Assembly: GCA_021613335.1 (NCBI GenBank)
Contig: JAJTWR010000260.1
Location: 1,863,501 to 1,927,500 of the forward strand
DNA: 64,000 nucleotides
Direction: 5' to 3'
From: Whitmania pigra
Lineage: Eukaryota > Annelida > Clitellata > Hirudinida > Haemopidae
In this document: positions 53,791 to 64,000 of the stretch, piece by piece
How positions within the stretch are numbered: the first letter of the stretch is position 1
Layout of the letters: each line of letters opens with the position of its first letter
Position numbers and translations under genes: made by a program
Notes under the pieces: generated by a model
What the model saw: only the letters and a program-made list of their open reading frames with translations
Databases searched by the model: none
What the model was told of the DNA's origin: nothing

Positions 53791-55522
53791 AATAATTTTC
53801 ATTTGGCCATTTGCATATATAAACTAAATCATAAAAAGTTGCCTCGGCGTTTTGATTGTTTTAAAAATATCTTATTTACATTCTTTTTGCTCGTTATATA
53901 ATTAAAAAACAACTTTTGCTAAATCTAGCACTGGTTTTTGTAGTATTGTTTGCATGGGACCCAAGATTTACTCTGCTGTTCTTTGTAACATCATCATACT
54001 TTCAAACGCTTTTAAAAAACAGAATATTAATAAATATCAATAGCCTGTACATATCCATATTACTCAATATTACTAGTTAATTACTAATGTTTACGTTATT
54101 GAAATATTGAAACGCAACCACTTTTAAACATTGGTAATCCGCAAGCGGGAGTTGTTTCCTTAGGACGTTCATTTTCCTTCCTTTTAGTTCCAATTTGTAA
54201 AGTATGTTTTTGTATTTTTTACTTCCAAATCGTTGTTTTTTAAACTTCCAGTAGCTTTCAATGTTACATGTCATCAATAAGCAGGATTTTGACCTTTCGG
54301 ATGTACGTTTGAATATTATTTATGCTGTAACACTTAGATATTCATTTGTTTTTAACTGTCTTTGTTAGCAGACAATAAAGTACAGAAGACAGTTTGAGAC
54401 AAACGTGCCCAATAACCCAATAATGCCCATTAATTAATGGCGGCGTCAACTTATCTTTGTTCCGCATTGCATTTTCGCATTGAATTTATGCATTTCTCTA
54501 CATTCGACCTACACAATTATTTGTATTATGTCCCAAACAATTCTTACGGTTACTAATCCCATCGCTTTATTTGTGAATGTCCTTAATTTAAGAAAATAAA
54601 CAGGGTCGTCATTTAGGGCGGGGAAGGAAACGACCCTCTCTAAATTTCGACGCAAAAATGTCATCTCCTTAAAGTTGCACGAAGGTTTGCCCCTTGAAAA
54701 AAGCTAAAAGGACGTCTCTGGCCGTAAATTAAATATTTAAGAGAATATAATTATTTTTTGATCATAATTTAATGATTGAATAAATGAAGCGCTCTCGATA
54801 TTAAAGACCATTCTTAAGAAAACAATTGTTTTTTAGAGATACAATAATTTTAATAGTATTATTCTAGTAATTCTATCAACCAAAACTGACTCAGCTTTTA
54901 TGCTGAAAGTCACATCAATTATATCAAATCATCACCCGCATTTCTCCTAGAAATACAACTCGGTAAATTTTGGAACAATGTTTCACTGAATGCAGATTTC
55001 ATTTTATGTTTAAAATTTGTCCTTAACTGCACTTCAAAACATTGTATCGTGTGAATGTTTTTCAAGAAACAAATTGCTCATTGATTGCGATTTCACTCTG
55101 TTCCGAAGTATTATAGCTGTTAATTCATTCATACTTTCTGATCTCTGAATCATCATTTGTAGAATAGAAAAATAAGTTTGATAAGAATAACTAACAAATA
55201 ATGAGTTGATAGAAATCCAATTTCTAAGCGGAACAGTTGTTAGAACGAGTGAATTATCTCTGGAAGGAGCGATTGATAAACAAAGCATCGTTAATAACAT
55301 GCTTAATTGTGTACACCTTTTAATTACGCATCACGGATGCTGGTAGTGGCTCGGTCATTTATATTCCGAATAATTTCAAAAGAAAATTAATAGCAATTAC
55401 AGAAAATATCGATGTGTATGCGAATTAAAATTACGATGACTTTCAAAAATTGCACCAGGAAATTTTCATAGCCAATTATATGAGTTAGTTAAGTTACTAA
55501 TAGAAATTGTGAAATAAAATGT
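53791..55522. other. Intergenic downstream of HAND
   Basis: No gene. Bases 54600-54725 are a GC-richer dispersed piece (CAGGGTCGTCATTTAGGGCG ... GTCATCTCCTTAAAG) like those at 3.8 and 14.7 kb; it may be a MITE. Confidence 0.45.
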
Positions 55523-56423
55523 CTATTTCAACTCAGAAGCCCAAACTTGCTGAGGCCAACCGGTTCTTCCTTTTGATGGTTTCTCGCGTTCAGTGGCCTT
55601 CAAAATTTCCTGTGCATACGATTAACTATTTTATATAGATATGTAGATAGAAGAAATCAAACAATTTTGATACCTGTGCTTCTCTTCTTCGCTTCTCATC
55701 TCGATTTTCATTTCTTCTAGATGACATGTCAGCCTTAAATCCAGCTTCCGCTAGTTTTGGATCATTCTTATCCAAGACGTTCATCAAAAAGGCAATGTAG
55801 CTGGTTGCTAACCTAAGTGTTTTTATCTTGGAGAGTTTTGTGTCAGATGGCACGTTTGGTATACAACTTCTAAGAGCGGAAAAAGCAGCATTGATACTGT
55901 GAGTGCGTCTCCTTTCTTTCCTATTTGATGATGAAGGTCGTCTTCTCAAGGGCAATCTCATTGGTTCGAATATCGACCCAACATCGTCTAAAGACGCCTG
56001 ATGCTGGGAGTCGATGACATCATCGCTTCGATCAGAAACCGAGAAAGTATGGTACCTGTCGTAATTGGGCATGAAGGAGTTCCCACCGTAATGAAGAGGG
56101 TCACCAGCAGGATAAAATGAAAGAGTAAACGATTCCTCTTGTTGCTTTGAAGGGTAGTTATCGTTGTAAATTCCAAAATTTGAATCGCTCGAAAAAATCA
56201 AATTATCTGATGATAGTGTAGGTTCATTTGGTCTAATTTGCAAATCCAAACAGGATGAACTTTCTCTTAATTGGCAACTAGATGCATTTGTAGGGGATAT
56301 AAAATTCAACTTTTCTCTTCCATCCAATTCGAAAAGCCTCGAATGAAGTTGTCCGTGATTTTGCAAGTATACTTCCAGAGTTGAAGGAAGTTTGTCGTCG
56401 TATTCAAAAATATTCAATGACAT
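55523..56423 (-). CDS. HAND: HAND-family bHLH transcription factor
   Basis: Twist-family bHLH factor that dimerises with E proteins and acts in the nucleus; in other animals it works in heart and lateral mesoderm. Exons 55674-56423 and 55523-55609 join in phase 0 across a 64-bp intron (GTATCA...GCACAG), giving 278 residues (human HAND2 217). The bHLH is at about 167-217: [15 protein letters not shown] basic region and helix 1, [20 protein letters not shown] loop and helix 2, then SYIAFLM. The second exon encodes the HAND-specific tail [15 protein letters not shown]. The N-terminal 150 residues are Ser/Asp-rich and unlike vertebrate HAND, which has His and Ala runs. The two-exon structure with a break before the tail matches vertebrate HAND genes. 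Whether it equals HAND1/2 or a lineage HAND-related copy is not decided. Confidence 0.94.
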
Positions 56424-57980
56424 TTTCTTTGAGCATTACAAAAATTCTGTCATGGCAGTTTCTAAATTTCACCAAAACTTTAAAACTTCCTCAAAACCAG
56501 AGTCTATATTTCTAGAGATGGCTTGGAAGGCGTTGCAGCAGAGTTGATACGCAGAACGTCTGGTTTATCTCATGTACATTGCACTATCAAATTCGACTAT
56601 TAAGGATATGAGCCGCCATCGAGTCAGCGATTAAATGGAGACCCATTAATGCTAGCAAATTGCTAAGAAAATGTTCAACATACCTGAAGACGGTCAAAGT
56701 GTTTTATTATTAGTAACATCATCAGTTATTAATGAAATTAACTTTTAAAAATAATTACAAAATTTTGTTATTCCATAGATTTTCGCGTATGAGAGAAATT
56801 TTGAGAAGCAAAGGTTAAAGTGCAACAATTCATATCATCAAGAAATACCAACCTAGCGTGTACAAAACGACTTCGGAGAAATTTCATGTTTTTCTGCGGC
56901 AGTAGTAATCTTTAAACATTTCTCTACGATTTACATAATGCCACGTTTTAGCGCATCTGATAGTTCATTGGTTGCGTGAAGTTGGACGACAGACCAATGG
57001 TGAGGCGTTCGCATCGATGTAGACCTTGAATGATGTCTCGCTTTCAATTCGTTTCGAAATGATCCAGTGGCGTAGTATGTTTATTTATTGTGCAGAACAC
57101 AAACACTCTTTATGTTGTGTACTTTTTGGCATTTGGAAAATAGATTTGGAGTTCCCAAGCAATGAACTGAATTGGCGCGATTGCAAGGAGTCGCAACGCT
57201 GTTCTGTTTCACATCATCGGTCGGTAATGGATTGTTTATGGCTATAAATTTGATTCAAAAAGTATTGGCGCAGTGAATTCAATGTACTTCTGTTGTATTC
57301 TGATCTCTTTAAATAAAAAAAATTTGATCTGAAAATAATTTCAATGAGTGAAGTTATAAATTGCGTCATTCCAATTAAAGGCATATTGATTGATACTGTA
57401 CAGAGTCTTTTATGAATTTAATTATAAATGTCTGTCTTATGTTTGCGTAGGAGCGGAGAAGCATCAACAATTATTGATCCGTGGAACGGTCAGCAGGAAA
57501 TGATTGATTATTATTAAAACTAGTTCGAAATGTTCTAGAACCATTATTATATTTTTATTAATACCATCTAAAGGTAATGTAATAAAGTTAAAAATGTTAA
57601 AAGATGAATTATAACCTGGAATTGAAAGAAAGCGCCTCTGAACTGAATTTCCAAGGAAATTCAAGTACGATTCAACGTTTCAATGAATCAGGGCTAATAA
57701 AGTTGAGAAACGCGGATTTCTAACTTCTAACTACTTTGCAGAAAATTTGTAACTTTTGTTAATTATATTATTAATAATTGCAGATTCACAGAGAGGAGCT
57801 AAACAAAAATCTGGTATCACAATATCTTTCGCTTTGACGGAGTTTCCTCGAAAATAAAGGACATCTATTATTTTTTTTTCCAAAAGAAGGATCATTTGTA
57901 GGAGATGTCATAAATTTTTACTCTGCCGGCACATTTACGGAACTTAGATTAATGAGACAAATTGTCATTTTAGATCCGCA
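56424..57980. other. Upstream flank of HAND, no gene recognised
   Basis: AT-rich sequence with ORFs under 75 codons and no domains. No TATA box could be assigned with confidence. Likely holds HAND regulatory DNA. Confidence 0.45.
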
Positions 57981-57990
57981 GCCCATATAC

Positions 57991-58506
57991 GGCACCCGGT
58001 CATAACAGCCCGGCGACAAAATAGCCCAAGACAAAATAGCCCCGTCAAAACAGCCCCGACAAAACAGCCCGTCAATATAGCCCCGTAAAAATAGCGGTAG
58101 AATTGGTTCTTTGTTGATGTGTTACATGTCCACATGACGTGATGATAAGGTGAGGATAATTTATATTAAATACCAACTTGAAAAGTACATGTAAAGTGAG
58201 GAAGTAGACGGAATCCTAATAATATTTTAGACAATAAATCATCAAACCACTAATTTCGAATTAAATTTGGAACCAGTTATCGGTTAATGTATTCAATTTA
58301 CAATTTTTTGTTAATACATTGATGGGGCTATTTTGTCTTGGGCTATTTTGACGGGGCTATTTTGTCGGGGCTGTTTTGACGGGATTTGTTCGTCCTGGGC
58401 TATTTTGTCACCGGGCTATATTGACGGGGCTGTTTTGACGGGGCTATTTTGTCCTGGGCTATTTTGACGCTGGGCTGTTTTGTCGGGGCTGTTATGACGC
58501 GTCACC
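57991..58506. mobile_element. Complete foldback element with 10-bp target duplication
   Basis: GCCCATATAC is present at 57981-57990 and 58507-58516, flanking the element exactly. Outer ends are inverted (left GTCATAACAGCCC; right GGGCTGTTATGAC). The left arm has about 7 and the right arm about 12 head-to-tail units of about 14 bp (CAAAATAGCCCCGT and, inverted, ACGGGGCTATTTTG). The single-copy interior is about 230 bp. Drosophila FB elements have the same plan and 9-bp duplications and are linked to the Mutator superfamily. No ORF is present. Confidence 0.92.
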
Positions 58507-58516
58507 GCCCATATAC

Positions 58517-59978
58517 ACCATATACTACTGCACTACGTATGATACATTACAGTTTTATCCTTAGCCATCATAGTGGAGAGTTGGCGTTTGGAAAAGTCAA
58601 TGCTATCCAAATGTTCTTGAACGCAATTGCGTCAGGGATGGGCAAACATTTTTTACGCTGAAAACTTATTGTTACCGGGGGCCGTCTATATGTTTTGTCT
58701 AATTCAATTACAATTTACAACGTATGAAAATATGAATTAATGATGTTTGTCATTTTATTTCACATTCATACTGTATTACGCATGGACATTACATTTTAAA
58801 ATGCGATTGAAACAGTTTCTAATTTGGTAATAAGATTTTACTATTCTTAATTATTTCAACAAAAGTTTATTATTACCTATCATAATAATTATGAAAAAAA
58901 GGAACTTAATTTACATACAATCTGACCACAGAGTACAATTATAATTAATGAGAAGTATGTAACTGTTCACAATTTTGGATAATATTCTTGAGCTATGGAA
59001 CCATATCACTGGCTATGATTCGCATTTCTGCATTCAAATTTCGGTCAGTCACCATCGATCTGTCCTTAGACTTGTCTGTTTTCAGACAAGAAAAATCTTG
59101 CTCATAGATGTAAGGTATGTAGATTCAAACGTCTGAGCTTATTTTTTGTGCGGAAACGATGTTAAGGATTAATGACTAATCGATTCTGGAGCTTTAAAAC
59201 CAATTTAATATCCTTATATTTGAATCAAATAATGAGAATAAAATTTCAAAGATATAGCGAAAATGTTAACCAAACAAAATTAACATCGACATAAGAACTA
59301 CAACATGCACATGCCTATGGGCCGCATAATTCTGGCGGGCAGTAGTTTGCCCACCATTGAAGTACATGTTAACAACTTCAGCATCTTCAAGCTTGAACAG
59401 TGCTATTGATCGTTGTAGAAACACGTCATGTAGCTGAAGGAAGTTTTTCAGTCAGTATTGTGATTAGAGACCGACCGAATACCGTTTTCATTTTCGGCGC
59501 CGAAAATTGACATTTTTGCCATGTTCGTTTTAGATATAACAAGCCAAACTGTTCTCATGAATATTCATGAGAAACTAAGTAGATTTTGGTAACCGATCCA
59601 AACCTACATCGGATTGGTTTTTGAATGCAATTAAATTAACTTAATTAATTACTACTTGCGTTAATTAAAATTGTTATTATAATCACATGGAAAATCTGAA
59701 TGATCTCGTTCTTTTGCTTCTTTTCCGGTGGAAAGAAACTTAGAATATTTTCGCTTCTTCTTTTTTTATTTGACATATTTAGTGACAACGATTTTGGCGA
59801 TTTTTGATGTTAATTAAATTTAACGATTAGAACTTGCAAAATAAGCAGAATTCGTACTTTACGTGAGTAAGATGTTAGGAGCACAAAGCTAAACACGCAC
59901 AAAGATGCACAAGTAGGACATGAACCTACTAATGACCTGGGCTATTATCATTAGGACACTTTAGGCTATCTTCTACAG
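58517..59978. other. Intergenic, nothing recognised
   Basis: AT-rich, no ORF with a domain. Confidence 0.4.
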
Positions 59979-60296
59979 CAGAGTTGTCCAACCCGCGACC
60001 TGCGGGCCAGAATCCAGCCCGCAATAAGTTTCTGTTCGGCCCGCTAAGCTTCTCTGATTTTGAAATCAATTTTGACAGTCGAAATCATCATGGCATCATT
60101 GTGTATTGCGATTTCTACTATTAGGGGAGACATACTTGTGCAAAAAAATGCGGTTCCAGATTGCACATTAAACTGATCACAAACAAAAACGTATAAGACT
60201 CTTCCATCTTAGCATAATATAGCATTATATTATATGTTGTGTTTTATTTTGTTGTTGTTGTGAAATTGCTAATCCGGCCCGCGACTAGTCTAAAAG
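59979..60296. mobile_element. Probable hAT-type non-autonomous element, one end
   Basis: CAGAGTTGTCCAACCCGCG followed by CGGCCCGCTAAG; the inner right part has CCGGCCCGCGACTAG near 60275. The CAGAGNTGTCCAAC start with GGCCCGC motifs is typical of hAT ends. The outermost right end was not found. Confidence 0.5.
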
Positions 60297-62045
60297 TTAA
60301 AAAATTCCGCTCCTAGCTCCTACAGGCTGATTAGCAAGCGCATCTACAACACATCCCCCCTCGTATACGATAAGGTATTTCTTCCTCTTGGAGTCCATCT
60401 CAAGTCTCCTTGGAAGTCGACGGGTACTTATGGGTCTTTCTTGTGGCTCTGGCTGCTCTGTCGGATTGACATGCACTTTTTCATTATCTGGTGTGTCAGG
60501 TGGCTTCGGATTATTTGTTTCCTCAGACGCTGCTTTCGGGACACCTTGAGAAATTCCTTCCTCACTTGGCCGAAGGAATGGAAAGTCAAATGTGTTACAC
60601 ATTATCTTCAGTGCATCATTTGTCTCTCGCTTCCTCAACTGATTCGCGTGTCAGTTTTGCACCATTCCATTAACTTCTACTTTGTAGACATGTCTTCCCA
60701 GTTGCCGTTTGATCCTACCAGACATCCATTTCGGATAGTTTGAATCACTGTAATCTCTGGCAAAGATTGCATCTTCTTTAGCAAATTCCCTGCGTCCAGA
60801 CTTTGTTTCCTCCATCTCCTCATCGTTCCTATGGAGATGAGTCTCCAGTTTCTTGAGTTGGAGATCACTCACTAGAGTTCTCATCGGTCTTCCCAAGTCT
60901 GCTGACGGTTTCTATCCTAACAAAGACGAACATGTGGTGGTTTTGTACTTTAGAAGGAATGTTTGAAGCGCATCAGCCATCACTTCATCCCCCTGCAGTT
61001 TTTTTTTTCCAAAAATTGACAAAAGCGCCTTGTGATCAGTCAGCATAGGAAAAGGTCAACAGAAAAGGTCTGCCATAGATGTAGCTGTGAAATTTTCTCA
61101 CCCCAAACACAGTCACAGCTAGAGCTTTTTTCTCAATCTATCTGTAGTTCTTCTCGGCCTTGTCTGTGCCGTTCAGAAAATGATGCGAGATAACGGCTCT
61201 CATTCCGTAATCACACGAGTCCGCAGCAACGACAATGTCCAGTCTAAAGTCGAAGTGCATCAACAACAGATCTGACTGCAGCACTTTCTTGAGTCTCTTC
61301 CGAATCTTTTGGCACTCTATCGTCCATACAAATTTGCCTTCCCTTTCTAGATCATCTAATGGGCCTCTCACTGAACGCATCTCAGTTACGAAAGATGAAT
61401 AATAGCAGATCATGCCTAAGAACGACTTCAACATCTTAGGGTTCTTAGGCGCTGGCGTCTCAACAATCGCTTGAATTTTTCAGGAACTGGTCCATGGCCA
61501 TCTCTTGAAACCACATGCTCCAAAAAGTCTATTTCTAGTTTTGCGAAGGAACAACTCTCCAACCTGACGCGAAATCCATAATCAGCGATTCGTGCAAAAA
61601 GCATGGATGTTGTTGTTGTGCCCCATCAGCGTAGATCAAGTCACGATGACCTTCAAGTCCAGTGATCATCCGATCCATGGCTTCTTAGAAGATGCCTAGG
61701 GCGCATTTGACTCTGAAGGGTAGTCTCTGGTACTGGAACAGGCCCTCATGAGTGTCTGATTATAACCAGTTCTTTCGAGTCTTTTTCTACTTCCTTTGAC
61801 TTGGACACTTGGTTCAGACAAGCAAAGATTTAATTGGATGTCGGCAGAGGATAACGGTACATCTCCAGTGCTTCATTGAGTTTTGTCTTGAAATCAGCAC
61901 AGATCCTTATTGATCCGTTCTTCTTTGCAACTACAACAATCAGTGCAGCCCAGTTATTGTAGTAAACCTTCTTCAGAACTACCTTCTTGTAGCGGTGCCC
62001 CTGTTCTGTCCTGGTTCGACAACTTGCGTCTTGTAGTTATCCAGC
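60297..62045 (-). pseudogene. Ty3/Gypsy pol relic lacking most of integrase
   Basis: From 62045 downward the minus strand reads, in shifting frames, NNWAALIVVVAKKNGSIRIC (RT start) and IDFLEHVVSRDG, then LKSFLGMICYYSSF (61434) and VVAADSCDYGMRAVISHHF (RNase H start), to 61138. The sequence then jumps to the Gypsy C-terminal region: YPKWMSGRIKRQLGRHVYKV (60896-60651) and an STRRLPRRLEMDSKRKKY tail (60638-60297). The remainder of RNase H and integrase is deleted. Many stops; inactive. It is a different family from the element at base 2. Confidence 0.82.
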
Positions 62046-63036
62046 TTCGAAGCACCCAGGGCCATAGCTAGAGAGGGGGTTTAAGGGTTCAAACCCCCCT
62101 GAAACAAATATGAAAATCTTTTGAAAGTATGAAAATGATTAACCTAATCATCTTGAAAACACATAAGTACTGTTTTTCATTATCAATAGAAACACAGATT
62201 AAAAATTGGTGGAAATCCTTTAATATTGCTATAACAAAATGGTTTTTAAAAAATAAAAATTCAACTAATTAATTTATGAGCTTTTAATATTGCTAATCAA
62301 CTTGCAGATCATTAATTTTGACTATCTAGACACCATTTTCTGAATATCTTCTAAAAAATGCTGTTTTATTTTGCATCTTAGTTGGCACCACTAAACATCA
62401 ACAGGATGTCAGGCCAATCATTTATAGAGCGATCTTCTCTAAAGGCAGTGCCAAAAAGAGAAATTTCAGACCCTTAGCGGCCGCAAGCTCATATATTACG
62501 TTAATTTGATAATGCAAAAGCAAAAAGTCACAGTTGTAATAAATTAGCATTTCAAGACTGAGCAGACCCTGATCAAGGCCCAAGTGTTCTTCACCTGCTC
62601 TCCTCTCAGAGGCCCTGCTTAAGGGCCACTGGCATACCCAGAAATTTTGTTCAAGAGTTTTTGATTTTTAAAGACTTTTATCTTTTCAGATGTTTTGTCC
62701 AATGTTATGCTGGTAATATTTGTTAAATATTGAGAATTAAAACTATTTAATCAAATAGACACATCCATTTTCTCAATTTTTTGGCATTAGAATCTGCAAC
62801 TCCAACTAACTGGGTGCACTTATGGCAACAAAAGTTGAATGCATCTGACCTAACACAAACTCTATTAATACTTTATTATTATTATTACTTAAAGTAACTG
62901 TCCAAAAAATTTGAAACAAACTTTAAACAATGCAAATTAAATGATTAATTAATTATCAAATGTTCTTCATAATGTATTAATAATTAAGTGAAAGTGTTTT
63001 TGCACAAGGTAGCAATGCAATATAGTAAACCTATCC
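62046..63036. other. Intergenic downstream of PSMC3IP
   Basis: No gene. Bases 62057-62110 (GAGAGGGGGTTTAAGGG ... AACCCCCCTG) look like a transposon end with a small inverted repeat. A short TTATTATTATTA run is near 62873-62886. Confidence 0.45.
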
Positions 63037-63810
63037 CTAAACTTTGCTGCATGCACTGTCAATGCCAACATCTTCATCTGTTTCAATGCCTGCTTCTTCC
63101 AACAATGCTTTTTTAGTTTTTGGGTAACTCTCCAAGACAACATTTAGCATTTCATTGCACATCCTCTTCCTTTTCTTCCATTCTTTACAATAAGTGGAAT
63201 GTTTATCAGCAATTATATTTTTCTCCTTTTGAGAAACAATATTTGAGCAAGATTTAAGAGATGACAGTCTTCTCCTGAGGTCATCACATTCTTTCACTAG
63301 TATTCTCAATTGAATGTCTGCTTCCTATGACACAAGTTAGGTTCTATTAAAAAATTTAATTTTAAGAATTTTTGTTAGCTATATTGAACTCAAATTTTAG
63401 CTTTGAGTATTACATCCAATGTATGTTCTCCATAATATTAAAATTTTACTAGCCTCATTAGTTTCTTTAACATTAAGCTGATGAAGAGCATTCTCCAAAA
63501 TTCTGCATTCCTCATTCACCATTTTTATTCTTTCACTAACTGCAAGGATATTGTTATCCATGATCTTCAGTTCACCATCATCTACAGCTGGTATATGGTT
63601 TTGGTCTGCCACATAAACAACTTGCTTGTTATAAGTTTTCGCTCTGATCCTGCCACACGAAGAAAGATGTTCCAGAGCTTTGCTTATAGCGCTCTTTCCA
63701 AATTCATTGTGCAAATTTGTTTGGACATCAGTTACGCTGTAGGGGCGGTTCTGCTTGACTAAATAATCTAGTATTGTATCAGTGCACAACTCTTCTTTAG
63801 TTTTATTCAT
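63037..63810 (-). CDS. PSMC3IP: PSMC3-interacting protein, HOP2/TBPIP homologue
   Basis: HOP2 works with MND1 to stimulate DMC1/RAD51 strand exchange in meiosis. Exon 1 runs from ATG at 63808-63810; exon 2 ends at the stop 63037-63039. The product is 214 residues (human 217). N-terminal winged helix: ILDYLVKQNRPYSVTDV, LEHLSSCGRIRAKTY and KQVVYVADQ (residues about 13-70), then a coiled coil (about 80-160), and the C-terminal cap EWKKRKRMCNEMLNVVLESY with GIETDEDVG. The exon junction is ambiguous: GC-AG (63454 to 63324) keeps ...NEEAD, while GT-AG (63450 to 63320) gives ...NEATD; both give the same length. A farther upstream in-frame Met (63876) is possible but lacks homology. Confidence 0.93.
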
Positions 63811-64000
63811 GTGAAATTGGACAAATGCAACCCCCGACAAAATGTTGCCCAACAAAACCTCAAAAGCACATATCAAAGAAAAAGTGAATAAGTATTTACA
63901 TTAATATAAACATATTACAAAAATAATTATAAAATTATATATTATAAAAATTTAGAAAATATATGTTTTCATAATGAATTTTATAATATAATTTCATTGT
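63811..64000. other. PSMC3IP upstream flank
   Basis: Very AT-rich; nothing further can be called before the window ends. Confidence 0.4.

Noticed and set aside
53474..53791. 105-codon plus-strand ORF that looks protein-like
   Set aside because: The minus strand of the same bases encodes a recognisable LINE C-terminus.

Overview
The window is nuclear DNA of an AT-rich invertebrate animal. Evidence for an animal: spliced genes with GT-AG introns, a HAND bHLH factor and an EGR zinc-finger factor (HAND points to a bilaterian or at least a eumetazoan), mitochondrial CLPX, TMEM19 and PSMC3IP, and many metazoan-type transposons. A tunicate would fit the compact genes and TE mix, but the sequence alone does not settle the species.

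Five recognisable host genes could be rebuilt exon by exon with consistent splice phases: CLPX (minus, 11 exons, 12655 to 5470), EGR (plus, 2 exons, 23798 to 25230), TMEM19 (minus, 6 exons, 27436 to 25782, convergent with EGR), HAND (minus, 2 exons, 56423 to 55523) and PSMC3IP/HOP2 (minus, 2 exons, 63810 to 63037). A sixth, unexpected gene is a small diverged PKG/PKA-like kinase on the minus strand (48691 to 39653). At least four of its exons join in phase. It keeps the catalytic Lys, Glu, Asp and DFG but has HGD for HRD and no room for a normal activation loop or APE motif.

Most of the rest is mobile DNA. 0-2.5 kb: a Ty3/Gypsy pol with one in-frame stop plus its LTR. 3.2 kb: a MITE with long terminal inverted repeats. 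CLPX introns: Tigger/pogo relics. 12.9-14.6 kb: a Tc1-like element. 16.1-19.8 kb: a broken R2/R4-type LINE lying between TTA/ATT repeats. 20.0 kb: a tRNA-type SINE whose 3' end matches the tail of the LINE at 36.9-38.5 kb. 27.5-29.1 and 44.9-46.5 kb: two almost identical, oppositely oriented, defective Tc1-like copies. 29.8-36.8 kb: hAT relics and MITEs. 39.7-48.7 kb: the kinase gene, whose first intron holds a hAT element interrupted by a LINE that is itself interrupted by the second Tc1 copy. 47.6-53.8 kb: more hAT and LINE relics. 31, 39, 50.7 and 58 kb: a foldback family whose terminal arms are built of 14-bp tandem units, with a perfect 10-bp target duplication at the 58-kb copy. 60.3-62.0 kb: a second Gypsy relic.

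The host genes do not form a pathway; they are neighbours by chance. CLPX acts in the mitochondrial matrix, EGR and HAND are transcription factors, TMEM19 is a membrane protein, and PSMC3IP works in meiotic recombination. The upstream regions of EGR and of the kinase gene each carry a full palindromic CRE.
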